From NCBI RefSeq assembly GCF_010731615.1, contig NZ_AP022618.1, forward strand, positions 4,513,046-4,577,045: a stretch of DNA of 64,000 bases, read 5' to 3'. Below the pieces are notes generated by a model, which was not told the origin of the DNA, did no database searches, and saw nothing but the letters and a program-made list of their open reading frames with translations. Origin of the DNA: Mycolicibacterium insubricum. GTDB lineage: Bacteria > Actinomycetota > Actinomycetes > Mycobacteriales > Mycobacteriaceae. Shown one piece after another: positions 35,570 to 45,110 of the stretch; positions within the stretch are counted from its first letter, which is position 1; each line of letters opens with the position of its first letter. The translations under genes and the position numbers were made by a program.

Positions 35570-37114
35570 AGACGGCACCACGGCCTCGATCAGGTGCGGG
35601 CCCGGCTCGGCGAACGCCTCGGTGAGCGCGACGGCCAGCTCGTCGGCGGTAATCGCGCGGCGCGCGGGAACACCCATGCCGCGGGCGATCTCGACGAAAT
35701 CGAGTGTCGGGCGGCCGAGGTCGAGCAGATCCAGGGCTCTCGGTCCGGGCGCGTGCGTGCTGGTGGCGCCGACACGTTGCAGTTCCAGCCGCAGGATGTC
35801 GTAGGCACCGTTGTTGAGGATGACGGTGGTGATGTTCAGGTTCTCCCGGGCGTGGGTCCACAGCGCGGAGATGGTGTACATCGCCGAGCCGTCGGCCTGC
35901 AGCGCCAGCACCGGCCGGTCGGGGGCGGCGATCGCCGCGCCGGTGGCCGCGGGCAGCCCGTAGCCGATGGCGCCGCCGGTCAGCGTCAGTACGTCGTGCG
36001 GCGGGGCGCCGGCGGTGGCGGCCGGCAGCCCAAGCCCGGCGGTGTTGGCCTCGTCGACGATGATCGCCTCGTCCGGCAGCAGCGCGCCGATGACGTTGGC
36101 CGCCGACAACGCGGTCAGCGGGCCGGTCGGCAGCTCGGGCCGGGCCGCCTCGGCCACCGGTGCGGCGACACCGGGGGCGATGTCGTCGGCCAGCACCGTC
36201 AGGGCGGCGGCCGCGCCGCGGTGGCCGGCCAGGGTGGTGACCGAGCAGCCGTCGGGCACCAGGTCGCTGGGCCGGCCCGGGTAGGCGAAGAAGGAGACCG
36301 GGGAGACGGCGCCGGCCAGGATCAACCGGATGGTGCCGGCGAGCTGCGCTTCGGCGCCCTCGGCCAGATACGCCAGCCGGTCCAGGGCGGGCAGCCCGGC
36401 GCCGCGGCGCAACCGGGCGGGGAAGGTCTCGCACAGCAGCCGGGCGCCGGTGGCCGCCGCGATCCGCGCGGCGGCGGTCAGCCCCTCCTCCGAGGTGGCG
36501 TCGCCACCGATCAGGATGACGGTCGCTTCGCCGGAGCGCAGCGCGGCGGCAGCCACGGCGACGGCCTCCCGGTCCACGCCGGGATCCGGTGCCGGGGCGG
36601 CCGGTACCGCCGGTTGCGCGCCGTCGGTCCAGGAGACGTCGGCGGGCAGGATCAGCGTGGCGACGGTCCCGGCGCGGGCCGCGGTGATCGCCGCGGCCGC
36701 ATCGGCGGCCACCGCGTCGGGGCTTGCACTGCGAATCACGGTGGACGACACCGTATGTGCGACGGCGTCGATGTCGGATTCCAGCGGCGCGTCGAAGCGC
36801 TTGTGATAGGTCGCGTGGTCGCCGACGATCACCAGCACCGGGGTGTGTGCGCGGCGGGCGTTGTGCAGATTGGCCAGGCCGTTGCCCAGTCCGGGACCCA
36901 GGTGCAGCAGCACCCCGGCGGGCCGCCCGGTCATCCGCGCGTACCCGTCCGCGGCTCCGGTGGCCACGCCCTCGAACAGCGCGAGCACCCCGCGCATGGC
37001 CGGCACCCGGTCCAGCGCGGCGACGAAATGCATCTCCGACGTGCCGGGGTTGGCGAAGCAGACGTCCACGCCGTTGTCGACCAGGGTCTCGATCAGGGAT
37101 TGGGCACCGTTCAT
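35558..37114 (-). CDS. ilvX: IlvX, ThDP-dependent acetolactate synthase-like enzyme
   Basis: A 518-residue thiamine diphosphate enzyme. The N-terminal domain has GVDVCFANPGTSEMHFVAAL and the activating Glu in LFEGVATGAADGYAR; the C-terminal ThDP/Mg site is QADGSAMYTISALWTHARENLNITTVILNNG. It resembles M. tuberculosis IlvX (Rv3509c), in the same neighbourhood, whose physiological reaction is not settled. The start MNGAQSLIETLV was chosen by family similarity; an ATG nine bases upstream has a better ribosome site. It is tail-to-tail with kshA (12-base overlap) and followed on the same strand by no close gene. Confidence 0.88.
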   Translation of the reverse strand: MNGAQSLIETLVDNGVDVCFANPGTSEMHFVAALDRVPAMRGVLALFEGVATGAADGYARMTGRPAGVLLHLGPGLGNGLANLHNARRAHTPVLVIVGDHATYHKRFDAPLESDIDAVAHTVSSTVIRSASPDAVAADAAAAITAARAGTVATLILPADVSWTDGAQPAVPAAPAPDPGVDREAVAVAAAALRSGEATVILIGGDATSEEGLTAAARIAAATGARLLCETFPARLRRGAGLPALDRLAYLAEGAEAQLAGTIRLILAGAVSPVSFFAYPGRPSDLVPDGCSVTTLAGHRGAAAALTVLADDIAPGVAAPVAEAARPELPTGPLTALSAANVIGALLPDEAIIVDEANTAGLGLPAATAGAPPHDVLTLTGGAIGYGLPAATGAAIAAPDRPVLALQADGSAMYTISALWTHARENLNITTVILNNGAYDILRLELQRVGATSTHAPGPRALDLLDLGRPTLDFVEIARGMGVPARRAITADELAVALTEAFAEPGPHLIEAVVPSLLG

Positions 37115-37142
37115 GGTGTCCATCCTGCCCCGCCGGGTGCGG

Positions 37143-38255
37143 CTACCGGTCGCGGATGGTGTCCAACCGGCCGGTGGCGGCCTCGAATCCACTCACCAGC
37201 TCGGCGACGATGTCGGCGACCGGGCGGATCTCGTTCATCCGTCCGACGATCTGGCCGACCGGCATGGCGACCGCGCTGGGATCCGATCCCAGGCTCATCC
37301 GCTGGTGGGCCTCGCTGACCAGGATGTTCTGCAGCGGCATGGGCAGCGGCTCGGGCGCGCCGTCGGCGTCCCACGCGTCGGTCCAGCGGCTGCGCAGCAG
37401 CCGGGCGGGCTTGCCGGTGTAGACGCGCCGGCGCACGGTGTCGGCGGAGGTGGCGGCCAGCATGGCCTCCTGCACCACGGTGGTGCCGGACTCGGTGCGC
37501 ACCCCGAGGTCGTATTCGGCGGCGGTGAGGAACGCCGAGCCCATCCAGACACCCTGGGTGCCCAGCGCCAGTGCGGCGGCCACCTGCCGGCCGGTGCCGA
37601 TGCCGCCGGCGGCCAGCACCGGGGTGTCACCGACGGCGTCGACGATCTCCGGCCACAGCACCATGGAACCGATCTCCCCGGTGTGCCCGCCGGCCTCGTG
37701 CCCCTGCGCGACGATGATGTCGACGCCGTTCTCCACATGCCGCAGTGCGTGTTTGGCGCTGCCGGCCAGTGCGGCGACCGGAACCCCGGCGGCGTGCACC
37801 TGCTCGATGACGTCGACCGGCGGGGAGCCGAGCGCGTTGGCGATCAGCTTGATCGGGTGCCGCAGCGCCACCTCGACGTGGCTGCGGGCCACCGAGTGCA
37901 GCCAGCCGAGCACGCCGTCACCGGCATCTCCGGGCAGCGGAGGTACGCCGAGGTCCGCGAGGGTTTTGGCGACGAAGTCCTTGTGCCCCTGCGGGATCAG
38001 CTTGTCGATGTCGACGGCGCTGCCCTCGGTGGGCACCTTCGCCGGCATCACGACGTCGACGCCGTAGGGCCGGCCGTCGGTGTTGGCGTCCATCCAGTCC
38101 AGTACGGCGTCGAGGTCCTCGGCGTCGTTGAACCGTACACAGCCGAGCACCCCGAGGCCACCGGCGCGGCTGACCGCGGCGGCCACCTTCTCCGACGGGG
38201 TGAAGACGAAGATCGGGTACTCGATGCCGAACCTGTCACACAGGGCGGTGCGCAT
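37143..38255 (-). CDS. Nitronate monooxygenase family FMN oxidoreductase
   Basis: A 370-residue TIM-barrel FMN enzyme of the nitronate monooxygenase/2-nitropropane dioxygenase family: RFGIEYPIFVF at the N-terminus, SRAGGLGVLG, and the FMN phosphate motifs AQGHEAGGHTGE and AAGGIGTGRQVAAALALGTQGVWMGSAFL. Its start overlaps the fadD19 stop (TGATG at 38253-38257), so it is coupled to steroid side-chain activation. IpdC of the steroid ring C/D pathway is in this family, so a role on a steroid-derived CoA ester rather than on nitroalkanes is likely but unproven. Confidence 0.88.
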   Translation of the reverse strand: MRTALCDRFGIEYPIFVFTPSEKVAAAVSRAGGLGVLGCVRFNDAEDLDAVLDWMDANTDGRPYGVDVVMPAKVPTEGSAVDIDKLIPQGHKDFVAKTLADLGVPPLPGDAGDGVLGWLHSVARSHVEVALRHPIKLIANALGSPPVDVIEQVHAAGVPVAALAGSAKHALRHVENGVDIIVAQGHEAGGHTGEIGSMVLWPEIVDAVGDTPVLAAGGIGTGRQVAAALALGTQGVWMGSAFLTAAEYDLGVRTESGTTVVQEAMLAATSADTVRRRVYTGKPARLLRSRWTDAWDADGAPEPLPMPLQNILVSEAHQRMSLGSDPSAVAMPVGQIVGRMNEIRPVADIVAELVSGFEAATGRLDTIRDR

Positions 38256-39895
38256 CAGCGGGCGGCCTTGGTCTCGTCGGCGGAACGGACCTCGGTCTGT
38301 TCCTTGGCCCACCGGTAGTCGGGTTTGCCCGCCGGGGAACGCTTCACCTCGTCGACCAGCCACAGGCTGCGCGGAACCTTGTAGCCGGCGATCTCGGAAC
38401 GGACGAAGCCGTCCAGGTCGGCCAGCGTCACGGCGGCCCCGTCGCGGGGTTGCACGACGGCCGCGACGTGCTGTCCGTAGCGCTCGTCGGGCACGCCCAC
38501 CACCAGTGCGTCGAACACATCGGGGTGGCCCTTGAGCGCGGCCTCGACCTCTTCCGGGTAAACCTTCTCACCGCCGGAGTTGATCGACACCGAGCCGCGG
38601 CCCAGCATGGTGACCGAGCCGTCGGCCTCGACGGTGGCATAGTCCCCCGGGATCGCGTAGCGCACCCCGTTGATCGTGCGGAAGGTCTCGGCGGTCTTCT
38701 TCTCGTCCTTGTAGTACCCGACGGGGATGTGGCCGCGCTTGGCGATGATGCCCCGCACCCCGGAACCGGGCACCACCTCGTTGCCGTCGTCGTCGAGCAC
38801 GGTGGTGCTCTTGTCGATGGTGACCCGCGGGCCGCCGGTGTGGGACTGACCCTTGGCGACGATGCTGGTGCCGCCGAAGCCGGTCTCCGAGGAGCCGATC
38901 GAGTCGGTGATCACCCGGTTGGGCAGCAGCTCCAGGAACTTCTCCTTGATGCTCGTGGAGAACAGTGCGGCGGTGCTGGCCAACAGGAACAGCGACGACA
39001 GGTCGTAGTCCTGACCGTCTGCGCCCTGGGCCTCGATCAGGGCGTCCAATAGCGGGCGGCCCATGGCGTCGCCGGTGAAGAACAGCAGGTTGACCTTGCG
39101 GTCGTGGATGGTGCGCCACACCGCGGCGGCGTCGAATTCCGGTGTGAGGACAGTGGTCTGGCCGGCGAATAGTGCCATCCAGGTGGCCGACTGGGTGGCG
39201 CCGTGAATCATCGGCGGTATCGGGTAGCGCACCATCGGCGGGTTGGCCGCGGCTTGGCGGGACAGGTCGTACTCGTCGGCCAGGGGTTGGCCGGTGGCGA
39301 AGTCGGTGCCGCCGAACAGCACCCGGTAGATGTCCTCGTGGCGCCACATGACGCCCTTGGGGAAGCCGGTGGTGCCGCCGGTGTAGAGCAGGTAGATGTC
39401 GTCGGCGCTGCGCGGGGGAAAGTCGCGCTCCGGCGATCCCTCGGCCAGCGCCTCGGTGAACTCGACACCGCCGTAACGCCGGTAGTCCAGATCGGAGCCG
39501 TCCTCGACGACGATCACCGTTTTCAGCTTGGGCAGCTCGGGCAGGACGGCGGCGACCCGGTCGGCGTACTGGCGTTCGTGCACCAGGGCGACCATGTCGG
39601 AGTTGTCGAACAGGTAGCGCAGCTCGGCCTCGACGTAGCGGAAGTTGACGTTGACCGCGATGGCGCCGGCCTTGACGACGCCGAGCATCGCGATGACGAT
39701 CTCGGTGCGGTTTCGGCAGTACAGGCCGACCTTGTCGTCCTTCTTGACGCCGCGGTCGATGAGGTAGTGCGCGAACCGGTTGGCCCGCTCCTCCAACTCG
39801 GCGAAGGTCAGTTCTTCGTCCCCGCAGATGACGGCAACACGATCCGGAACGGCATCGATGGCGTGCTCGGCAAGGTCCGCGATGTTCAAGGCCAT
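38255..39895 (-). CDS. fadD19: FadD19, steroid side-chain acyl-CoA synthetase
   Basis: A 546-residue fatty acyl-CoA synthetase-type enzyme: P-loop YTGGTTGFPKGVMW (residue ~170), IGSSETGFGG, GRGSVSINSGGEKVYPEEVE hinge, and the catalytic Lys in SPAGKPDYRW. In M. tuberculosis and rhodococci FadD19 activates C26/C27 cholesterol side-chain acids and is needed for side-chain removal. It starts 10 bases from a KstR box and is divergent from echA19; downstream it is coupled to the nitronate monooxygenase-like gene. Confidence 0.95.
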   Translation of the reverse strand: MALNIADLAEHAIDAVPDRVAVICGDEELTFAELEERANRFAHYLIDRGVKKDDKVGLYCRNRTEIVIAMLGVVKAGAIAVNVNFRYVEAELRYLFDNSDMVALVHERQYADRVAAVLPELPKLKTVIVVEDGSDLDYRRYGGVEFTEALAEGSPERDFPPRSADDIYLLYTGGTTGFPKGVMWRHEDIYRVLFGGTDFATGQPLADEYDLSRQAAANPPMVRYPIPPMIHGATQSATWMALFAGQTTVLTPEFDAAAVWRTIHDRKVNLLFFTGDAMGRPLLDALIEAQGADGQDYDLSSLFLLASTAALFSTSIKEKFLELLPNRVITDSIGSSETGFGGTSIVAKGQSHTGGPRVTIDKSTTVLDDDGNEVVPGSGVRGIIAKRGHIPVGYYKDEKKTAETFRTINGVRYAIPGDYATVEADGSVTMLGRGSVSINSGGEKVYPEEVEAALKGHPDVFDALVVGVPDERYGQHVAAVVQPRDGAAVTLADLDGFVRSEIAGYKVPRSLWLVDEVKRSPAGKPDYRWAKEQTEVRSADETKAAR

Positions 39896-39905
39896 AGAGA
39901 CAAAT

Positions 39906-39919
39906 TAGAACGTGTTACA
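39906..39919. promoter_or_regulatory. KstR-type operator between fadD19 and echA19
   Basis: TAGAACGTGTTACA, identical to the fdxD/fadE26 box, lies 10 bases from the fadD19 start and 44 from echA19. It should repress both divergent transcripts in the absence of sterol metabolite. Confidence 0.87.
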
Positions 39920-39963
39920 TTTTCAGACAAGTTTTCGTCAATTCGGCAGGAAGGACCCTCCCG

Positions 39964-40761
39964 GTGACCGCTTCGGATTCTCAGCCGCACGCCCTGGTCG
40001 AACAGCGTGGACACACCCTGATCGTGACCATGAACCGGCCCGAGCGGCGCAACGCGCTCACCGGCGAGATGCTGGCGATCATGGTGGACGCCTGGGACCG
40101 GGTGGACGCCGATCCGGAGATCCGCACCTGTGTCCTCACCGGGGCCGGCGGCGCGTTCTGCGCGGGGATGGATCTGAAGAACGCGGACAAGTCCGCGCCC
40201 GGTGACACCTTCAAGGCCGGCTACGACCCGACCCGGATCGACGGCCTGCTCAAGGGCCGGCGGCTGACCAAGCCGCTGATCGCCGCTGTCGAGGGCGCGG
40301 CGATCGCCGGCGGCACCGAGATCCTGCAGGGCACCGACATCCGGGTGGCCGGTGAAAGCGCGAAATTCGGGATCTCCGAGGCCAAGTGGAGCCTCTACCC
40401 GATGGGCGGCTCGGCGGTGCGACTGGTCCGCCAGATTCCGTACACCATCGCCTGCGACCTGCTGCTGACCGGACGCCACATCACCGCGGCCGAGGCGCGC
40501 GAGTTCGGCCTGATCGGCCACGTGGTGCCCGACGGCACGGCCCTGGACAAGGCGTTGGAGATCGCCGAGGTGATCAACGGCAACGGCCCGCTGGCCGTGC
40601 AGGCGATCCTCAAGACCATCCGGGAGACCGAGGGCATGCACGAGAACGAGGCCTTCGTCCCGGACACCAAAAACGGCATCCCGGTGTTCCTGTCGGAGGA
40701 CTCCAAGGAGGGGCCGCGCGCGTTCCTGGAGAAGCGCAAGCCGCTGTTCAAGATGAGGTAA
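39964..40761 (+). CDS. echA19: EchA19, steroid enoyl-CoA hydratase
   Basis: A 265-residue crotonase. It shows the oxyanion-hole segments [14 protein letters not shown] and [19 protein letters not shown] and the conserved [17 protein letters not shown] region. EchA19 hydrates the unsaturated steroid side-chain CoA ester during cholesterol beta-oxidation. The GTG start at 39964 follows AGGAAGGA with good spacing. It is divergent from fadD19 across a KstR box, as in M. tuberculosis (Rv3515c/Rv3516). The next gene is an unrelated sensor kinase 50 bases downstream. Confidence 0.95.
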   Translation: MTASDSQPHALVEQRGHTLIVTMNRPERRNALTGEMLAIMVDAWDRVDADPEIRTCVLTGAGGAFCAGMDLKNADKSAPGDTFKAGYDPTRIDGLLKGRRLTKPLIAAVEGAAIAGGTEILQGTDIRVAGESAKFGISEAKWSLYPMGGSAVRLVRQIPYTIACDLLLTGRHITAAEAREFGLIGHVVPDGTALDKALEIAEVINGNGPLAVQAILKTIRETEGMHENEAFVPDTKNGIPVFLSEDSKEGPRAFLEKRKPLFKMR

Positions 40762-40811
40762 CGCTCAGATGAAGTAGGCTCGGCCCATCTCTGGCGGGAT
40801 GGGAGTCGGGC

Positions 40812-42056
40812 ATGTCGGCACACGAAGACCCGTCCGCACCGGCCGGTGACCCCTCCCTGTTCCGCGGCCTGCTGCTGCAGTTGGCGCTGCGGCTGCTGTT
40901 GGCGGCGTTCATCGGTACCGCGCTGGCCTCCCAGCCCCCGGATGCCAACGGGCCCGTGCACTGGGGCATCTTCGGCGGCTACCTGGCCTTGATCGCGGTG
41001 TGGAGCCTGTGGGCGCTGCACGCCGCGGACCAGTCCCGGCGCACCCGCCGCCCGGTGGCGCTGGTCATGCTGTGCGCGGATCTGGCTGTGGCAGCGATCA
41101 TCTCGATGGACACCGGGATCAACTCGGCGGGCACCTGGACCTCCGACGTGGTTCAGCACGGATTGTTCCTGGTCCCGCTGATCGCCGCCGCCCAGTTGGA
41201 CCCGGTGGTCAGCGCCGCCGTCGCGGTCCCCACCGTCGCCACCTTCTTCGCCGTCAGCTGGGTCGACAAGGCCGCCAACGGGAACGAGCCGTGGTCCTCG
41301 ATCCTCGCCCGCACCGCCATCGTGTTCGGGCTGGCCGCGGGGTCGGTCGCACTGTCGTGGATCCAGCAGTCCCGGACGCGGACCATCGCCGAGTTGGCCG
41401 CCGAGCGCGCCCGGTTGCTGCGCGAGGTGATCAACCTGGAGAAGCGGGAACGCCAGACGCTCTCGGAACGCCTGCACGACGGTGCGCTCCAGTACGTGCT
41501 GGTGGCGCGCCAGGACATGGACGACGTGCGGGACGGATCCCCCGAGGGTTGCGACCGCGTCGAATCCGCGCTGACCGAGTGCTCCCGGCTGCTGCGCGAC
41601 GTCGTGCGTGAACTACACCCGGAGGTACTGGCCCGGTCCGGGCTGCGGGCCGCGATCACCGCGCTGGCCGACGGCATCGCCGCACGCAGCGACCTGCGCG
41701 TCGGGCTGGACGCCGACGGCTGGCCCGAGGACCTGCGTACCCCCGCCGATCATCTTCTCTACAGTGCGGCCAGGGAGTTCTCCACCAATGCGATCAAGCA
41801 CGCCCGGGCCCGGCGGCTGGATTTCACGCTGCGGCACAACGGTGTTCGCGCCGAGCTGCAGATCTCCGACGACGGGGTCGGCATCGCGCCCGAGCGGCTG
41901 GCGCGCAGCGTCACCGACGGCCACATCGGGTTCGACTCCGTCCGCACCAAGGTGCTGGCCTCCGGCGGCGAGTTCACCGTGGCGGGCCCGCCGGGCACGA
42001 CGGTGTCGATCTCGGTCCCGGCGGCCGCCGTCAGTCCAGCCGGGTGCCCGGGGTGA
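40812..42056 (+). CDS. Orphan NarL-type sensor histidine kinase
   Basis: A 414-residue membrane sensor kinase. About four to five transmembrane segments occupy residues ~18-180, followed by a coiled coil (ELAAERARLLREVINLEKRERQ), the HisKA_3 box with phospho-acceptor His222 (ERLHDGALQYVLVARQDMDD) and an HATPase_c domain (N box REFSTNAIKHARA, G box SDDGVGIAPERL). No response regulator lies in the window, so its partner is elsewhere. It replaces the gene found here in M. tuberculosis (Rv3517). The 3' end overlaps cyp142 by 26 bases tail-to-tail. The stimulus is unknown; sterol or envelope sensing is a guess from position. Confidence 0.88.
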   Translation: MSAHEDPSAPAGDPSLFRGLLLQLALRLLLAAFIGTALASQPPDANGPVHWGIFGGYLALIAVWSLWALHAADQSRRTRRPVALVMLCADLAVAAIISMDTGINSAGTWTSDVVQHGLFLVPLIAAAQLDPVVSAAVAVPTVATFFAVSWVDKAANGNEPWSSILARTAIVFGLAAGSVALSWIQQSRTRTIAELAAERARLLREVINLEKRERQTLSERLHDGALQYVLVARQDMDDVRDGSPEGCDRVESALTECSRLLRDVVRELHPEVLARSGLRAAITALADGIAARSDLRVGLDADGWPEDLRTPADHLLYSAAREFSTNAIKHARARRLDFTLRHNGVRAELQISDDGVGIAPERLARSVTDGHIGFDSVRTKVLASGGEFTVAGPPGTTVSISVPAAAVSPAGCPG

Positions 42057-43227
42057 ACACCACCGGCATCGCCTCCAGACCGGAGACGAAGTTGGCCGGG
42101 CGCAGCGGCAGGACGGCATCCGGGGCCAGCCGCAGATCCGGCATCCGGGCGATGACCCGCGACAACATCAGCCGCAGTTCCAGCCGGGCCAGCTGGTTGC
42201 CCATGCAGAAGTGGGTGCCGAACCCGAATGCCATGTGACTGTTGGGGTTCCGGTCGATGCGGAAATCGTCCGGGTCCTCGAACACGGTCTCATCGAAGTT
42301 CGCCGACTCGAACATCAGCATGATCTTCTCCCCCGCGCGCAGCGAGGTGCCGTGGAATTCGATGTCCTGGGTCAGGGTGCGGCACATGTTCTTCACCGGT
42401 GAGGTCCAGCGCAGCATCTCCTCGATGGCGCCGGGCAGCAACTCCGGATCGGCCAGCACCGCCTCCCACTGATCGCGGTGGGCCAGCAGCGCGGCGGTGC
42501 CGCCGGACAGCGTGTGCCGGGTGGTTTCGTCGCCGCCGATCAGGATCAGCAGGGTTTCCATGACGATCTCGTCGTCACTCATCCGCTGGCCGTCGACCTC
42601 GGCGTTGACCAGTACCGAGAACAGGTCGTCGGTCGGGTTGGCGCGCCGGTCGGTGATGACGCCCATGGTGAACTCGGTATAGGCGGCGAACGTTGCCATC
42701 AGGTTGTTGATGGCGGATTCGTCGAGGTGCGAGCTGAGCCCGCAGACCAGCTCGTCGGACCAGGTCAGCAGCATCTCACGCTCGGCGGGCAGCACACCGA
42801 GCATGTCGCCGATGACGGCCATCGGCAGCGGCGCGGCGATCTGGCGGACGTAGTCGCATTCGCCGGCCTCGATGACCGCGTCGATCAGCGTGTCGCACAG
42901 CGCCTCGATGGATCCCACCTTGTCCATCACCCGCTTGCGGGTGAAGCCGGAGTTGACGAGTTTACGGCGCAGCAGGTGCGCCGGGTCGTCCATGTCGATC
43001 ATGTAGGGCATGCCGGGCTGGTCGGGGCGGATGCCGCCGGCCGAGGAGAACACCTCGGGGTTGCGTTCGGCGTCGAGCACGGCCTGGTAGGTGGTGGCGG
43101 CGGCCAGCCCGTTGCGGTCCCGGAAGACCGGCTGGTTGGCCCGCATCCACTTGTAGGCTTCGCGGGCGCCGCCGTCGGCGTAGAACGTGCCGTCGGTCAG
43201 GTCGATGTCGAGCGTGGTCGCGGTCAT
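42031..43227 (-). CDS. cyp142: Cytochrome P450 Cyp142, sterol C26/27 oxidase
   Basis: A 398-residue soluble P450. The I-helix oxygen-activation motif is GGDETTRHTLSGG, the ExxR pair is in AIEEMLRWTSPVKN, and the heme loop FGFGTHFCMGNQLARLE puts the axial thiolate at Cys341. Cyp142 oxidises the cholesterol/cholestenone side-chain terminus to alcohol, aldehyde and acid, feeding FadD19. The start at 43227 has GGGGGAGA upstream. It lies 15 bases after the acetoacetate decarboxylase-like gene, behind the KstR box at 43993. FdxD may supply electrons (inference). Confidence 0.95.
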   Translation of the reverse strand: MTATTLDIDLTDGTFYADGGAREAYKWMRANQPVFRDRNGLAAATTYQAVLDAERNPEVFSSAGGIRPDQPGMPYMIDMDDPAHLLRRKLVNSGFTRKRVMDKVGSIEALCDTLIDAVIEAGECDYVRQIAAPLPMAVIGDMLGVLPAEREMLLTWSDELVCGLSSHLDESAINNLMATFAAYTEFTMGVITDRRANPTDDLFSVLVNAEVDGQRMSDDEIVMETLLILIGGDETTRHTLSGGTAALLAHRDQWEAVLADPELLPGAIEEMLRWTSPVKNMCRTLTQDIEFHGTSLRAGEKIMLMFESANFDETVFEDPDDFRIDRNPNSHMAFGFGTHFCMGNQLARLELRLMLSRVIARMPDLRLAPDAVLPLRPANFVSGLEAMPVVFTPGTRLD

Positions 43228-43242
43228 GTGATTGATCTCCCC

Positions 43243-43982
43243 CTACTGCGGAATCTCTTGTGCGTCGCCGAAACTCATCTCGACGTTATCGGCGGTCTGG
43301 CTGAGGAAGGCGCGTTTGGGCAGGCCGAGTGCGCGCAGTTCGTCGGCGTACGGGTGATCGCCGAGTCGCAACCGCACCCCGCCCGGGCGCATCCGCACCC
43401 CGGTGGCCCGCGAATCGCCGAGGGTCTCCCGGGTCACCCCGTCGGTATGCGAATAGGTGCGGTAGACGGTCGGCTTGCCGGCAACCGCATTCGGCACCGG
43501 GACGCCGGGCCGGAACTCCAGATCGGCGATCAGCCGGCCGTCGTGGCTGACGTTGAAGGCCATCTCGTCGGCGCCGCGGACGGCGAACGCGGCACGGACC
43601 TTGGGGTAACCCCAGATGGTGCGCCCGGCCTCCAGGGTGAAGTCCTGGTCGACGGGCAGGTGGTGGATGAACGCCCCGGCCTCGGCCAGCCTCCGCGGCC
43701 CGCTCAGGGTCTGCCCCGGCGGGTTGACCATGACGTTGGTGCCGTACTCGAAGTACTGGCCCAGATCCGAGTCGGTGTAGTGCATCAGCATCAGCACGAC
43801 GACGGCCTTGCCGGGACGCAGCCGGAACACCCGCAGCCCGCTGTAGTCGATCATCGCCTGCGCCGCGCCGGGCGTCGACGGCGAACATCGCCGTGCGCTG
43901 GCGGGCCCGGCGCACCCGCACCGGCATGGTCAGTTCGGTGCCGGGCGATGACGTGGCGGGATACGGGCGCTGTGTCGGCCAT
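43243..43982 (-). pseudogene. Acetoacetate decarboxylase-like protein (Rv3519-like), frameshifted N-terminus
   Basis: The intact part (MIDYSGLRVFRLRPGKAVVV... to 43243, 203 residues) matches the acetoacetate decarboxylase-like family next to cyp142 in M. tuberculosis. Upstream, the family reading (ELTMPVRVRRARQRTAMFAV) is open in another frame, and the natural ATG at 43982 in a third. Joining them needs about a 2-base change near 43874-43880 and one base in the CCC run at 43965-43967. No member of this group from the steroid clusters has, to my knowledge, a proven reaction. First gene of a KstR-controlled unit with cyp142. If the shifts are real the N-terminal ~45 residues are lost. Confidence 0.72.
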
Positions 43983-43992
43983 CACGCCAATC

Positions 43993-44006
43993 TAGAACGT
44001 GTTCTA
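43993..44006. promoter_or_regulatory. KstR-type operator upstream of Rv3519-like gene and cyp142
   Basis: TAGAACGTGTTCTA is a perfect palindrome apart from the two central bases and fits TNNAACNNGTTNNA. It lies 10 bases upstream of the ATG at 43982, directing leftward transcription. Confidence 0.87.
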
Positions 44007-44025
44007 ATCCCGGCGCAAGGACGGG

Positions 44026-45053
44026 TTACATCAGCGCGGCGAGGTCGTTGATCTGCTCGACGGTCTTGGCGCCGACCACCATCATGGTCACGCCGGACGC
44101 CTGCCACGCCGCGATCTGCTCACGCACGTAGTCGATGTTGCCGACGATCGCGGCGTCGTCGACCAGTTCGTCGGGGATGACGGTGGCGGCTTCGTCCTTG
44201 CGGCCGGAGCGGAACAGCCGGGTGACGTCGTCGACCACCTCGGCGTAACCCATCCGGCGGTACACGTCGGCGTGGAAATTGGTGTCCTCGGCACCCATGC
44301 CACCCATGTAGAGCGCCAAGAAGGGTTTGATGGCGGCCAGCACCGCGGGCCGGTCGTCGGTGACCACCACCTGCGCGGTCGCGCAGATCTCGAAGTCGGC
44401 GCGGCTGCGCCGGGCGCCCGGGCGAAGCCCTCGTCGAGCCATTCGTTGTACATCGGTGCCAGCCGCGGGGAGTAGAAGATCGGCAGCCAGCCGTCGGCGA
44501 TCTCGGCGGTCATCGCGATGTTCTTCGGCCCCTCCGCACCCAGCATGACCGGGATGTCGGCGCGGAGTGGGTGGGTGATCGACTTGAGTGGTTTGCCCAG
44601 GCCGGTGGCGCCCTCGCCGGTCAGCGGCAGCGGATAGTGCGGGCCGTCGCTGGTCACCGCGGCCTGCCGCGCCCACACCTGGCGCAGAATGGAAATGTAT
44701 TCGCGGGTCCGGGCCAGCGGTTGGCCGAATTTCGCGCCGTACCAGCCCTCCACCACCTGCGGCCCGGACACGCCCAGGCCCAGGATGTGCCGGCCACCGC
44801 TGAGGTGATCCAGGGTCAGGGCGGCCATTGCGCAGGCGGTCGGGGTGCGCGCGGACAGCTGCACCACCGAGGTGCCCAGCCGCAGCCGGGTGGTCTCCCG
44901 ACCCCACCAGGCCAGCGGGGTGTAGGCGTCCGAACCCCACGCCTCGGCGGTGAAGACGGCATCGAAACCGGCGGCCTCGGCCGCGGCCACCAGTTCACCG
45001 TGATTGGTCGGCGGCTGCGCGCCCCAATAACCCAGCTGCAGTCCAAGCTTCAT
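44026..45053 (-). pseudogene. F420-dependent LLM-class oxidoreductase (Rv3520c-like), one frameshift
   Basis: Two overlapping frames together give about 342 residues of a luciferase-like TIM barrel: MKLGLQLGYWGAQPPTNHGELVAAAE at the start, LGLGVSGPQVVEGWYG in the middle, and DEAATVIPDELVDDAAIVGN at the end. The break is at the CCCGGG run 44417-44422, where loss of one base separates DEGFAR from RRSRADFEICATA. Proteins of this kind use reduced F420 or FMN; the steroid substrate is unknown. ATG 45053 has GGAGAAGGGCGCAGGA upstream. It is divergent from the DUF35 gene across a KstR box. A single-base sequence error would fully restore it. Confidence 0.8.
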
Positions 45054-45087
45054 TCCTGCGCCCTTCTCCGGTCCTTGCGACACTTGT

Positions 45088-45101
45088 TAGAACCTGTTCT
45101 A
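45088..45101. promoter_or_regulatory. KstR-type operator between LLM gene and DUF35/ltp operon
   Basis: TAGAACCTGTTCTA fits TNNAACNNGTTNNA. It is 34 bases from the LLM start (45053) and 9 from the DUF35 GTG (45111), so both directions can be controlled. Confidence 0.86.
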
Positions 45102-45110
45102 CTCGATGCC

